From assembly GCF_030758935.1 (NCBI RefSeq), contig NZ_CP132333.1:3844992-3908991 (forward strand): a stretch of 64,000 bases of DNA, given 5' to 3'. The notes beneath the pieces are model-generated. The model was given only the letters and a program-made list of their open reading frames with translations. It did no database searches and was not told where the DNA came from. Origin of the DNA: Geothrix sp. PMB-07. Its GTDB lineage: Bacteria; Acidobacteriota; Holophagae; Holophagales; Holophagaceae. The position numbers and the translations under genes are program-made. Each line of letters begins with the position of its first letter. The first letter of the stretch is position 1. Of this stretch, positions 42,949 through 51,611 are shown in pieces.

Positions 42949-44046
42949 ATGGCCCACGCGTGGGATGTTCCGGCCCCCGAAGCCGGCAGCGTTGTGCGCC
43001 CCAATGCCGCAGGTCTGGGTCGCCAAGAGCTGGGCTCGCTGTTGGGTTCGCTGGGCGAACCCGCCTGGCGAGGCGGCCAACTTTTCTCGGGCCTGCTGCG
43101 CCAGCGGTGGACCCGCTGGGAGCAGTTCTCGAACCTGTCGAAGACCCTTCGAGCGCGCCTGGAAACCGAAGTGGATCTGGCCTGGCCCGCCATCGTGCAA
43201 AGCCAGACCTCGTCCGACGGTTCGACCAAGCACGTCTTTCAGCTCGGGGATTCCCGTCAGGTTGAGGGCGTCCACATGCCCTATGACGACCGCGTCACCC
43301 TCTGCCTGTCCAGCCAGGTGGGTTGTGCCATGGGCTGCACCTTCTGCGCCACGGGGCAGATGGGCATCATCCGCAACCTCAGCGCCGCTGAGATCGTGGG
43401 CCAGGTGATGGCCATGCTCCTCCACCATGAACATCCCGCCGACCGGCCCGTGAACCTGGTGTTCATGGGCATGGGCGAACCCCTGCACAACTTCGACCAT
43501 CTCATGGCCGCGTTCACCACCTTGACGGATCCCGATGGCCTGGCCATCCCACCCCGCCGCATCACGGTGTCCACCTCAGGGCTGGTGAGCGGCATTGAGC
43601 GCCTCGGCACCTTCGCCAAAAGGCCTCGCCTGGCTCTCAGCCTCAACGGCACCACGGATGAGCACCGCTCACGCATCATGCCCGTGAACCGGGTTTGGAA
43701 CCTGGAGGCCCTGGCCACGGCTCTGGCCCATTTCCCGCTGCAATCCGGCGAGCGCATCACCCTCGAGTACGTGCTGCTCAAGGGGCACACCGATGGCCAG
43801 GAGGATGGCCGCCGGCTCGCCGCCTTCGCCCGCCGCTTCCCCGCCAAGGTGAACCTGATCCCCTTCAATCCCCACGAGGGTTCCGGCTTCGAGGCGCCAG
43901 AAGAGGCCCGCATCAGCGCCCTCTGCAAGCTGCTCTCCGAGGCGGAGGTGCCCGTGAGCGTCCGGCGCAGCCGGGGCCAGGATGTGGCCGGGGCCTGCGG
44001 CCAGCTGGTGCGCGAGGGGCAGCCCCGACATCCGAAAACGCGCTGA
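42949..44046 (+). CDS. rlmN: Dual-specificity 23S rRNA/tRNA adenine-C2 methyltransferase
   Basis: The 365-residue radical-SAM enzyme has the cluster-binding CAMGCTFC (C126, C130, C133), the GMGEPLHN block, STSGLVSGIERL and ALSLNGTTDEHRSRIMPVNR, and the second catalytic cysteine near residue 350 (GACGQL). It methylates A2503 of 23S rRNA and A37 of certain tRNAs. The first 20 residues are not conserved. It follows the small acidic gene by 3 bp. Confidence 0.95.
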   Translation: MAHAWDVPAPEAGSVVRPNAAGLGRQELGSLLGSLGEPAWRGGQLFSGLLRQRWTRWEQFSNLSKTLRARLETEVDLAWPAIVQSQTSSDGSTKHVFQLGDSRQVEGVHMPYDDRVTLCLSSQVGCAMGCTFCATGQMGIIRNLSAAEIVGQVMAMLLHHEHPADRPVNLVFMGMGEPLHNFDHLMAAFTTLTDPDGLAIPPRRITVSTSGLVSGIERLGTFAKRPRLALSLNGTTDEHRSRIMPVNRVWNLEALATALAHFPLQSGERITLEYVLLKGHTDGQEDGRRLAAFARRFPAKVNLIPFNPHEGSGFEAPEEARISALCKLLSEAEVPVSVRRSRGQDVAGACGQLVREGQPRHPKTR

Positions 44047-44064
44047 TTCGGTCATGCTGGAGGG

Positions 44065-44667
44065 GTGTCCTCCACACCGAGACCCTTTTTTGAAACCCTC
44101 CATGCCCTGCTCGACACCGAGGGCGGTATCACCCTGGGCGAGCTGCTGGACGCGGCGGGCGAGCAGACCTACGGCCTGCTGGTGTTGCTGCTCTCCCTGC
44201 CAAACCTCATTCCCGGCCTGAATGTGGGCCTTGCTCCCGTAGGCGGCGCGGCACTCATCGCCCTGGGCGCCCAGTTGGCGTGGGGACGGCCCCATCCCTG
44301 GGTGCCGCAGCGGATCCAGGCCCAGCCCATCCACAAGGGCCGCATCAAAGAGGCCCTTGCCAAACTGGAGTACCAGCTCAACCGCTTCCGCTGGCGGGGG
44401 GCAGAGCAGCGTCCCCTGAGCCCCCGCTGGATGGGCGTGCTCATCGCCTGGACGGGTTTCCTGCTGGCCCTTCCCGTGCCCCTGCCCTTTGGCAATTTGC
44501 TGCCCGCGGCCATCCTCTGCCTGCTGGGGGCCGCCCTGCTGGAGGAACGGCCGGCCTGGGCCTGGATTGGCGCAGCTGCAGCCCTCGCCAACACCCTCTA
44601 CTTCGGCCTCAGCTTCGATCTCATCATCCGCGCCTTCCTGAAGGCCTTCCATGCCTTGGTGAAGTGA
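44065..44667 (+). CDS. ExoD-like exopolysaccharide synthesis membrane protein
   Basis: The 200-residue protein has LLDAAGEQTYGLLVLLLSLPNLIPGLNVGLAPVGGAALIALGAQLAWG, typical of ExoD, then an amphipathic stretch and C-terminal hydrophobic helices. ExoD is needed for exopolysaccharide production in rhizobia; its biochemical role is unknown. The start is GTG, immediately preceded by CATGCT at 44053-44058, whose last base lies 7 bases upstream, the leaderless pattern seen elsewhere here. Its stop overlaps the trmD start (TGATG). Confidence 0.8.
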   Translation: MSSTPRPFFETLHALLDTEGGITLGELLDAAGEQTYGLLVLLLSLPNLIPGLNVGLAPVGGAALIALGAQLAWGRPHPWVPQRIQAQPIHKGRIKEALAKLEYQLNRFRWRGAEQRPLSPRWMGVLIAWTGFLLALPVPLPFGNLLPAAILCLLGAALLEERPAWAWIGAAAALANTLYFGLSFDLIIRAFLKAFHALVK

Positions 44668-45458
44668 TGCGCATCGACGCCCTCACGTTGTTTCCGGAAT
44701 TCTTCGAGGCCGCCCGTCTGGGCATCACGGGTCGCGCCTTCCGGGAACTGGGCCATACCTTGGAAACCCACAGCTACCGCCCCTTCGCGGGCAACACCTT
44801 CGGGCATGTGGACGATGCCCCCTTCGGCGGTGGCCCGGGCATGGTGCTGCGGCCCGATGTGCTGCGAGACGCCCTGGCCTCCGTCCCCCGGACAGGCCTG
44901 GGCCGGGTCATCCACTTCACCCCGGCGGCGCCCCCACTCACCCATGCGAAGGTGATGGAACTGGCCCAGCTCGATCAACTCATCCTGGTCTGCACCCGGT
45001 ACGAAGGGCTCGATCAACGGGCCGTGGAGCACCTGGTCGATGAGGAGTTCAGCATCGGCGAGGCCGTGCTCAGCGGTGGGGAGCTGCCGGCCCTCTTCCT
45101 CATCGATGCGGTCTGCCGCTGGCTCCCTGGGGTACTGGGCAACGAGGCCTCCGCCGAGCAGGACAGCTTCGCCACCGGCCTGCTGGATCATCCTCACTAC
45201 ACGCGACCCGCCTCCTTCGAGGGCCTGGACGTGCCGGCGGTCCTCCAGGGTGGCGATCACGGGGCCATCCGCCTCTGGCGCCTCCGCGAGGCCATGGCCC
45301 GCACCCGGCGCTTGCGGCCCGACCTCTGGAACGTCTACTTGCGTGACCGCCTGGCCGACCTGGACCGCCCGGCCCAATGGTGCGCCTGGCAGGTGGAACA
45401 CCCCCAGGATTGGGAACGGCCCAAGCCCAAGGGCTGGAAGGGGTGGAAACGCCAATGA
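44667..45458 (+). CDS. trmD: tRNA (guanine-37-N1)-methyltransferase
   Basis: The 263-residue SPOUT enzyme has IDALTLFPEFFEAARLGITGRA, the DDAPFGGGPGMVLRPD block, LILVCTRYEGLDQRAVEHLVDEEFSIGEAVLSGGELPALFLIDAVCRWLPGVLG (the knot with the SAM site) and PHYTRPASFEGLDVPAVLQGGDH. It methylates G37 of tRNAs and prevents frameshifting. It is translationally coupled to the ExoD-like gene and followed about 100 bp later by rplS, the conserved trmD-rplS order, but rpsP and rimM are absent. Confidence 0.96.
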   Translation: MRIDALTLFPEFFEAARLGITGRAFRELGHTLETHSYRPFAGNTFGHVDDAPFGGGPGMVLRPDVLRDALASVPRTGLGRVIHFTPAAPPLTHAKVMELAQLDQLILVCTRYEGLDQRAVEHLVDEEFSIGEAVLSGGELPALFLIDAVCRWLPGVLGNEASAEQDSFATGLLDHPHYTRPASFEGLDVPAVLQGGDHGAIRLWRLREAMARTRRLRPDLWNVYLRDRLADLDRPAQWCAWQVEHPQDWERPKPKGWKGWKRQ

Positions 45459-45462
45459 ACGC

Positions 45463-45490
45463 TTCCATTTCCCGGGCATTCCGGTAGACT
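45463..45490 (+). promoter_or_regulatory. Possible promoter for rplS
   Basis: TTCCAT (45463-45468), 16 bases and TAGACT (45485-45490) lie 75 bp before the L19 start codon. The -10 has the xAxACT form seen in other promoter candidates. The -35 is weak. Confidence 0.35.
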
Positions 45491-45565
45491 GATGGACTCC
45501 CCGTCTGGGGACTTTCGAGCCATGTCCGCCGATCACGGTGTGGGACCGCTGGCCCAGGAGCCCAC

Positions 45566-45925
45566 ATGAGCCACATCATCGATCAACTCGAAGCCAGCCT
45601 GCTTCGCCACGACCTGCCCCGCATCCAGCCCGGCGACACCGTCAAGGTGCACGTGAAGGTGAAGGAAGGCGAGAAGGAGCGCATCCAGCTCTTCCAGGGC
45701 ATCGTCATCGGCATCAAGGGCGGCGGCATGCGCACCTCCTTCACCGTCCGCAAGGTTGCGAGCGGCGTGGGCGTGGAGCGCATCTTCCCCCTCAACAGCC
45801 CCACCATCGACAAGCTCGAAGTGGTCCGCCACGGCAAGGTTCGCCGCGCCAAGCTCTACTTCCTGCGCGAAAAGCTGGGCAAGGCCGGTCGCCTCAAGGA
45901 GCGCCGCTCCGAGCGCGCCGAATAG
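45566..45925 (+). CDS. rplS: 50S ribosomal protein L19
   Basis: The 119-residue protein shows the L19 pattern [90 protein letters not shown]19 sits at the 30S-50S interface. The start ATG has AGGAG upstream. A strong terminator follows 12 bp after the stop. Confidence 0.97.
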   Translation: MSHIIDQLEASLLRHDLPRIQPGDTVKVHVKVKEGEKERIQLFQGIVIGIKGGGMRTSFTVRKVASGVGVERIFPLNSPTIDKLEVVRHGKVRRAKLYFLREKLGKAGRLKERRSERAE

Positions 45926-45937
45926 GTTCTTCCACCC

Positions 45938-45973
45938 CGCAGATGGCGCCCGCGAGGGCGCCATCTGCGTTTT
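45938..45973 (+). terminator. Strong intrinsic terminator after rplS
   Basis: A perfect 14-bp stem, CGCAGATGGCGCCC with GGGCGCCATCTGCG, has a 4-base GCGA loop and then TTTT. Confidence 0.92.
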
Positions 45974-46128
45974 AGAGCGCACCTGATCCCAATTCACTAA
46001 ACCCAATTAGATCTTTATTTCTAAAGCACTTTTCTGTTTAAGACCCTCGGCCGATCTCCCCCTTCTGTGGAAAAATGGCTCAGGGCGCTCCGGCACATCC
46101 ATCTGGAGTGTCCTCCCCGGGAGGAAGC

Positions 46129-46659
46129 ATGAAGACTTCATTCTTTGCCACGCTGACGCTGCTGACGGCCACCGCATCCCTGCAGGCCGAGGCACCTCGC
46201 TATGGTGTGCAAGGCCTGGCGAACATCCCCCTGGGCGACCTCAAGACCTACGTGGACAGCAAGCCCGGGCCCGGCTTCGGCATCCATGGCACCTTCGACA
46301 TGGGTGAGGGGCACATGCTCCGCCCGCGGCTCGATTACAGCGTCTTCCCCGAGGCCTCCTTCACCACTGTGAAGCAGAATGCCTCCAGCTTCAGCCTCGG
46401 CGGCGACTACCTCTACTTCATTGCGGAAAAGCCCGAGGGCCTCTACGTCACCCTGGGGCTTTCGGCCGTGCGCTGGTCCTTCGAGCACAAGGATGCCGCC
46501 ATCGACACCACCACCCACACCACCAAGGTGGGCCTGGCCGCTGGTGTGGGCTACCAATGGAATGCCACCCTGGGCACCGAGGTTCGCTGGCTGCGCTCCA
46601 ATGTGGCCAGCAACTTCAAGGCAGATGCCCTTCAGGGCGGAGTCACTGTTCGCTTCTGA
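46129..46659 (+). CDS. Small outer-membrane beta-barrel protein, paralogue A
   Basis: The 176-residue protein has a signal peptide (MKTSFFATLTLLTATASLQA). Eight or so amphipathic strands follow (HGTFDMGEGHMLRPRLDYS, SFSLGGDYLYFIA, GLYVTLGLSAVRWSF, KVGLAAGVGYQWNATLGTEVRWL), ending GVTVRF with the terminal Phe of outer-membrane barrels. It resembles OmpX/opacity-like barrels; no ligand is known. It is homologous along its length to the protein encoded at 47629-48204. GGGAGGA precedes the ATG at 46129. Confidence 0.72.
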   Translation: MKTSFFATLTLLTATASLQAEAPRYGVQGLANIPLGDLKTYVDSKPGPGFGIHGTFDMGEGHMLRPRLDYSVFPEASFTTVKQNASSFSLGGDYLYFIAEKPEGLYVTLGLSAVRWSFEHKDAAIDTTTHTTKVGLAAGVGYQWNATLGTEVRWLRSNVASNFKADALQGGVTVRF

Positions 46660-46672
46660 GGAAGTCCATGCC

Positions 46673-46699
46673 ACGAGGCCCCGCGCTGCGGGGCCTCGT
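46673..46699. terminator. Hairpin terminator between the barrel and PAP2 genes
   Basis: A perfect 12-bp stem, ACGAGGCCCCGC with GCGGGGCCTCGT, has a 3-base loop and lies between convergent genes, so it probably works in both directions. Confidence 0.78.
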
Positions 46700-46716
46700 T
46701 CTGTACACAGGGTGGA

Positions 46717-47412
46717 TCAAGGTTTCGCGGGCTGGGACCATTCAGCGACGCGCACCGCATCCACCGCAGCTCGGTTCTGGGGGTCCGCCAGCCAGGCGGC
46801 GGCAAGACGGAAGGCCAGACGCTGACCTGCTTCAATGTCAGAAGGGTAGTGGACACCGCCGATCACCCGATCCACACCCACCTGCCGCCCCGCCACCAGC
46901 AGGGCCTCGCGCCGCTCTGGTGCCAATTCCCCAAGGATGATGCCGAAGATCACCCCGCGGGTGGCATGGCCGCTGGGGTAGGAGGGGCTGGTCTCACGCT
47001 CGATGGCGGGCTGCACGCGACCATCTGTGAGGTAGGGACGGGGCCGCTGGAAATGCTTCTTCAGGCTATCGGTGACAGCCTTGGTGTCCTTGCCCACCTT
47101 GTCGATCAGGGCCGCAGTCTTCGGAAACTGAGTGGGGTTCAGGGATCGGCCCGATGCAGTGGCGTAGGCTTCCAGGGTCAGCTTCACTTCCGAGGCGGCG
47201 CGCTGAATGTCAGCAGGTGTGCGGGTGCGCTGATGCCAAAGAAGGATCGCGAGGTCGGCCTTGCCCTCATCGGACTCCACGGCGGGAAAAGGGCCCAGGA
47301 AACTGACCCACTCCGGCGATGCCGCTGGCTGCGCGATGGCGGGTGGCGTCTGAGCGAAACCCGTCAGGCCCGACGGAAGGAGGAGCAAACCACTGATCAG
47401 CATGCGTCGCAT
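46717..47412 (-). CDS. Class A non-specific acid phosphatase (PAP2)
   Basis: The 231-residue secreted protein has a signal peptide (LISGLLLLPSGLTGFAQ) and the PAP2 motifs KKHFQRPRP, SYPSGHA and VDRVIGGVHYPSDI with its catalytic histidines. Class A acid phosphatases release phosphate from many monoesters in the periplasm. ATG 47412 has GGAGTCCCC before it; a second ATG lies three codons downstream. It lies between two paralogous barrel genes but on the opposite strand. Confidence 0.92.
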   Translation of the reverse strand: MRRMLISGLLLLPSGLTGFAQTPPAIAQPAASPEWVSFLGPFPAVESDEGKADLAILLWHQRTRTPADIQRAASEVKLTLEAYATASGRSLNPTQFPKTAALIDKVGKDTKAVTDSLKKHFQRPRPYLTDGRVQPAIERETSPSYPSGHATRGVIFGIILGELAPERREALLVAGRQVGVDRVIGGVHYPSDIEAGQRLAFRLAAAWLADPQNRAAVDAVRVAEWSQPAKP

Positions 47413-47628
47413 GGGGACTCCGAAGGAATCCGCCCAGTGTGCCCGAGCCTCGCTCCCAACACCATGGAACGCCCGTAAACACCTTGCACCATGCGTGGCA
47501 GTTCGCCACAACCACGCGCAGCCCGATCCCCTGATCTTCCGCGCCACAGCGCGTTTCGCGCTTCGGCACAACCCATGCGTAGCGAGGCCAACGCTCGACT
47601 CCCCGAGCCCATCCACACAGGAGCTGCC

Positions 47629-48204
47629 ATGCCCCTCCACCGCGGTCTGTACCTGGTCCCCCTGGCTCTGGCGGGCCTTTCCCTCGTCGCCGGAGAGGAT
47701 TCCGAAAAGGCCCCGAAGCACAAACGCTGTGATGCCTTCGGGCTCAGCATCCAGGTGGACCAACCCCTGCGCGACCTGCAGGACAGCCTCGACCACCGAA
47801 CCGGCTATGGCCTGGGCCTGCAGTGGACCCATGATCACGGCGACTACCACGCCAGCCGCACCCGCTTCGAGTGGAACACCTTCCCCGAGGGGCATCCTGT
47901 GGGCCCCAGCGGCGCCACCACGTATGCCAAGAACCTCACGCTCAGCTTCGACCACCTGTTCCGCCTGAACGAAGGCCCCACGGGAATGTACCTGGTGGGC
48001 GGCCTGGGCGGTGTGCGCTGGAGCCTCGACCAGCACACACCCGCCGCTTCCTCGAGCCTCACCACGACCAAACTGGCTGTGACGGCGGGCGTGGGCCTGC
48101 AGGTCAATCGCCAGTTCACCGTGGAAGGCCGCTATGTCTTCAGCGGCATCCAAACGACCTTCGACTCGAACACCGCGCAGATCAGCGCGGCCTGGCGTTT
48201 CTAG
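47629..48204 (+). CDS. Small outer-membrane beta-barrel protein, paralogue B
   Basis: The 191-residue protein has a signal peptide (LYLVPLALAGLSLVAG), strands GYGLGLQWTHDHGDYHASRTRFEW, LTLSFDHLF, GMYLVGGLGGVRWSL and LAVTAGVGLQVNRQFTVEGRYVFSG, and ends ISAAWRF. The GxYxxxGLxxVRWS, the TTTK and the AxGVG blocks align with the 46129 gene, showing common ancestry. Function is unknown. CAGGAG precedes the ATG at 47629. Its stop overlaps the ubiD stop at CTAG. Confidence 0.72.
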   Translation: MPLHRGLYLVPLALAGLSLVAGEDSEKAPKHKRCDAFGLSIQVDQPLRDLQDSLDHRTGYGLGLQWTHDHGDYHASRTRFEWNTFPEGHPVGPSGATTYAKNLTLSFDHLFRLNEGPTGMYLVGGLGGVRWSLDQHTPAASSSLTTTKLAVTAGVGLQVNRQFTVEGRYVFSGIQTTFDSNTAQISAAWRF

Positions 48205-49670
48205 AGGCCATATTCCTTCCAGCGCCGTGCGACCTTCGCCTGGATGTCTTCCGGGAACACGAGGTCGCGCGGCCACTCGCGCGCGTAGCCGTCCCAGGGG
48301 CGGTTCTTGCGCGTGGCATCGATGCCCACCTTGCTGCCGAAGGCGAAGCGGTCGGCAGCATGATCCAGCACGTCCAGCGGCCCTTCCGTGAAGAGCATGT
48401 CTCGCTTGGGATCCACGTTGCTGGTGAGGCGGAAGAGCACCTCGTTCAGGTCGTGCGGATCAATGTCCTCGTCCACCACCACGATGCCCTTGGTGAACAT
48501 GATCTGGCCCGTGCCCCAGATGGCGTTCATCACCTTCTGTGCGTGACCCGGGTATTCCTTCTTCATCGAGAGGATCACCAGGTTGTGGAAGGCGCCGGCG
48601 GCGGGCAGGTGCATGTCCCGAATCTCGGGCAGCACCATGCGCAGCAGCGGCAGGAAGATGCGCTCGGTGGCCAGACCCAGGTAGGCGTCCTCCTGGGGCG
48701 GGCGGCCCACGATGGTGGCCGGGAACACCGGGTTCTTCCGCATGGTGATGGCTTCCACATGCAGCACGGGATAGTCATCCGCCAAGGAGTAGTAACCCGT
48801 GTGGTCGCCGAAGGGGCCCTCGCGGCGCAGCTCGCCGGGATTGACGTAGCCCTCGATGACGATCTCGCTGTCGGCCGGAACCTCCAGATCGTTGGTGACG
48901 CACTGGACCATCTCGATGCCTTCGCCGCGCAGGAAGCCCGCGAACATCACCTCGCTGAGGAAGGGCGGCAGGGGCGCCGTGGCGGCGTAGGTGAGCGCCG
49001 GGTCGCCGCCGAAGCTCACGGCCACGGGCATGCGCTCGCCCTGGTCGTAGCCGTGGCGGTTGCGGGCACCATCGTGGTGCAGCTGTGTATGGAAACCGAG
49101 CGTACGGTCATCGAAGACCTGCAGCCGGTAGAGGCCCACGTTGCGATGGCCCGTCTGCTTGTTGCGGGTGTGGCTCATCCCGAGGGTGATGAAGGGGCCG
49201 CCGTCCTCGGGCCAGGTGGTGAGCACCGGCAGGTCCTTGAGCTTCACCTGGTCGCCCTTCAGGACGATTTCCTGGCAGATACCCTTGCGTACCGTCTTGG
49301 GCATCCAGTTGCTGACCTCGGCCAGCACGGGGAGCTTGGCCAGCTTCTCGAAGAAGCCCGTGCCGGGCTTGGGCATGGCCTCCTGCACGAGCTTCTCGAT
49401 GCGGTCGGCGATGGCATCCAGGCCACGGGGTTCCTTGTCCACACCCAGGGCCATCTCCATGCGCTTGAGGCTGCCGAACACGTTCATGGCCACGGGCATG
49501 GTTTTGCCCGTTGGTTTCTCGAACACCAAGCCCTTCCCACCGCCAGGCTGCTTGGACACGCGGTCGGCAATGACGCCCATCTCGAGGTTGGGATCCACCT
49601 CAGCGGTCACGCGGTGGATCTCGCCTGCGGCTTCAAGCTGTTTCAGGAAGGTCTGGAAATCACGGCTCAT
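48201..49670 (-). CDS. ubiD: UbiD-family decarboxylase
   Basis: The 489-residue protein matches UbiD throughout: LKQLEAAGEIHRV, LGFHTQLHHDGARN, the EGIEMVQCVTNDLEVPADSEIVIEGYVNPGELRREGPFGDHTGYYS block (Glu/Arg active-site region), the MRKNPVFPATIVGRPPQEDAYLG stretch and a C-terminal DPKRDMLFTEGPLDVLDHA. UbiD uses prenylated FMN, made by UbiX, to decarboxylate 4-hydroxy-3-polyprenylbenzoate in quinone synthesis, or related aromatic acids. No ubiX is in the window. ATG 49670 is used. GATCAT upstream, 5 bases before the start, could be a -10 for a leaderless start. Confidence 0.93.
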   Translation of the reverse strand: MSRDFQTFLKQLEAAGEIHRVTAEVDPNLEMGVIADRVSKQPGGGKGLVFEKPTGKTMPVAMNVFGSLKRMEMALGVDKEPRGLDAIADRIEKLVQEAMPKPGTGFFEKLAKLPVLAEVSNWMPKTVRKGICQEIVLKGDQVKLKDLPVLTTWPEDGGPFITLGMSHTRNKQTGHRNVGLYRLQVFDDRTLGFHTQLHHDGARNRHGYDQGERMPVAVSFGGDPALTYAATAPLPPFLSEVMFAGFLRGEGIEMVQCVTNDLEVPADSEIVIEGYVNPGELRREGPFGDHTGYYSLADDYPVLHVEAITMRKNPVFPATIVGRPPQEDAYLGLATERIFLPLLRMVLPEIRDMHLPAAGAFHNLVILSMKKEYPGHAQKVMNAIWGTGQIMFTKGIVVVDEDIDPHDLNEVLFRLTSNVDPKRDMLFTEGPLDVLDHAADRFAFGSKVGIDATRKNRPWDGYAREWPRDLVFPEDIQAKVARRWKEYGL

Positions 49671-49761
49671 GCGCCATGATCCCATCCCCGTCGGTACGAC
49701 GGAAGCCACCGTTGGTGCAAAAGCCTGGACCATCCGGCTCCGCCGGATCAATCCTGGAGCC

Positions 49762-50751
49762 ATGCTTCGCCAGAGCTTCGTCCGCAGCTCGCCCCTCCGC
49801 TGGGCCCTGACCGCCGCCTCCCTGGGTGCCTCCGTGGGCCTGGTCATGGCCTTCGCCGCGGGGGGTCGTCATTGGGACCTGCCCCGCTCGGTGCTCATCG
49901 GCGTCATCTTCAGCATGGTGATGTGGGCGGGCTTCGATCTGCTGCACACGCCCTTCGAGCGGCTGCCCAAGCAATGGCCCGCTTCCCGGGTGGGCGGATT
50001 CGCGGTGCTCTGGATGCTGGCGCTGTACTTCCTGCTCCTCGGCCTCGCCGTCCTCCTGGTCCGCTGGACCACCGGCATCAACCTGCTCGCCTCGCGGCTC
50101 ACCATGGTGTTCACGGCCCTGACCGGCCTGGCCGCCTCGGCTGTCATCGCCACCAAGGAGACGGTCGAGCACCATGTCCAGGCGCAGCGGGACCTGGCCC
50201 AGGCCGAAGCCCGTGCCAGCTTCCTCGGCCTGCAGGCCCAGCTTCAACCCCACACGCTCTTCAACGCGCTCAATACCATCGCGGCCCTCATCCCCGAAGA
50301 CCCCAAGCGGGCCGAGGAGGCCACCGGGCGCCTGTCCTCCCTGCTGCGCCGGATCCTGGGCGCCCTGGAACACCCGACCTGGAGCCTGCGCGAGGAGTTC
50401 GAACTGCTGGAACACCTCCTGCGCCTTGAGGAGCTGCGCTTCGGCGAACGCCTGAGCTATCGGCTGCTGCTGGCCCCAGCCATGGCCGAGGTTCCCATTC
50501 AACCCCTGCTGCTCCTGCCCCTGGTGGAGAACGCCCTGAGGCACGGATTCCGACCCAAGGTAGGACCCTGCCACCTGAGCCTTGAGGCTGCCGATGGCCG
50601 GATCCGCATCCAGGATGACGGTGTGGGCCGGGCGCTGGAGGCGCCGGAAGGCGTGGGCCTGCGCACCGTGCGCGAGCGCCTGCAGGCAGGCGGAGGCTCC
50701 CTCCACTGGCCCAAGGTGGAGGAGGGCTGCACTGTGGAAGTGAGGCTCTGA
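49762..50751 (+). CDS. LytS-type sensor histidine kinase
   Basis: The 329-residue protein has four membrane helices (within 14-130), then the HisKA_7TM/LytS motif GLQAQLQPHTLFNALNTIAAL with H164, VENALRHGF (N box) and a reduced ATP-binding region with DDGVGRALEAPEGVGLRTVRERL. It lacks an extracytoplasmic sensor domain, so it probably senses within the membrane. The stop overlaps the next start (TGATG), pairing it with the LytTR regulator. TGGAG precedes the ATG. Confidence 0.88.
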   Translation: MLRQSFVRSSPLRWALTAASLGASVGLVMAFAAGGRHWDLPRSVLIGVIFSMVMWAGFDLLHTPFERLPKQWPASRVGGFAVLWMLALYFLLLGLAVLLVRWTTGINLLASRLTMVFTALTGLAASAVIATKETVEHHVQAQRDLAQAEARASFLGLQAQLQPHTLFNALNTIAALIPEDPKRAEEATGRLSSLLRRILGALEHPTWSLREEFELLEHLLRLEELRFGERLSYRLLLAPAMAEVPIQPLLLLPLVENALRHGFRPKVGPCHLSLEAADGRIRIQDDGVGRALEAPEGVGLRTVRERLQAGGGSLHWPKVEEGCTVEVRL

Positions 50752-51506
50752 TGGCCCTGCGCTACACGATCATCGAGGATGAACCTCCCGCCCGCTCACG
50801 GCTCAAGCGGCTGGTGGCGGAATTGGATCCCGGTGCCGTCTGTCTCGGCGAAGCGGGCGACGGCGTGGCGGGCCTCGACCTTCTGCGCAACGTCCGGCCT
50901 GACCTGCTCTTCCTCGACATCGAGTTCCCCCCCGAGGGCGCCTTCGGTCTGTTGCGAAGGGCCCGGGAACTGGGCCTGGATCTGCCCCCCATCGCCTTCG
51001 TCACTGCCTTCGACCAGCACGCGCTGGAAGCCTTCCGCTGGGCGGCCTGCGACTACCTGCTGAAGCCCCTGGAGCGGGAGCGGCTGGCCGACACGCTGGC
51101 CCGTGCCCAGCCCAAAGCCGAGCAGCCCGATCTCGGGGTGCTCCTCCAGGCCCTGGAGGCCACGCGGCGCAAGGAAACGCCTGAGCGCTTCACGGTGCTC
51201 GTCAAGGGCCGCATCCTGGTGCTGGCCTGGTCCCAGGTAAGCCATCTGCGCACGGAGAATCGCCTGCTCTTCGTCCATACACCGGATGGCCGCTTCGTGC
51301 TGGACCGCAGCCTGGATGAACTGGAAGGGCAGCTGGCGCCAAGGTTTTTCCGAACCCACCGCTCGGCCATGGTGGCGGTGGAGGCCATCCGTGAGCTGAT
51401 TCCCGATCCGGGTGGAACTGGGGAGCTACGGCTTCAGGATGGCTCCCGCGTGCCCGTGAGCCGCGACCGCATGCCCGACCTGCGGGCCCGGCTCGGCGGC
51501 GCCTGA
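50751..51506 (+). CDS. LytTR-family response regulator
   Basis: The 251-residue protein has a receiver domain (IIEDEPPARSRLKRLV, phospho-acceptor D56 in LLFLDIEFP, TAFDQHALEAF) and a C-terminal LytTR DNA-binding domain (ERFTVLVKGRILVLAWSQVSHLRTENRLLFVHT...RTHRSAMVAVEAIREL). It is the cognate of the upstream LytS-type kinase. The TPR gene and TonB receptor that follow in the same direction are its likeliest targets, though LytTR binding repeats cannot be identified by eye. Confidence 0.93.
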   Translation: MALRYTIIEDEPPARSRLKRLVAELDPGAVCLGEAGDGVAGLDLLRNVRPDLLFLDIEFPPEGAFGLLRRARELGLDLPPIAFVTAFDQHALEAFRWAACDYLLKPLERERLADTLARAQPKAEQPDLGVLLQALEATRRKETPERFTVLVKGRILVLAWSQVSHLRTENRLLFVHTPDGRFVLDRSLDELEGQLAPRFFRTHRSAMVAVEAIRELIPDPGGTGELRLQDGSRVPVSRDRMPDLRARLGGA

Positions 51507-51611
51507 ACCCGATCCGTCCGGGTTTTCCCCCCGTTGGTATGCTCCTCGCCACCCGGGAGCGCTGCTGGTCCGAGGCTGGGTCCAGGCGCCGATGCGCCCT
51601 CTGGAGCCCCC

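Noticed and set aside
47871-49679. A 602-codon open frame antisense to ubiD
   Set aside because: UbiD motifs are complete on the minus strand; the plus frame is a composition artefact.
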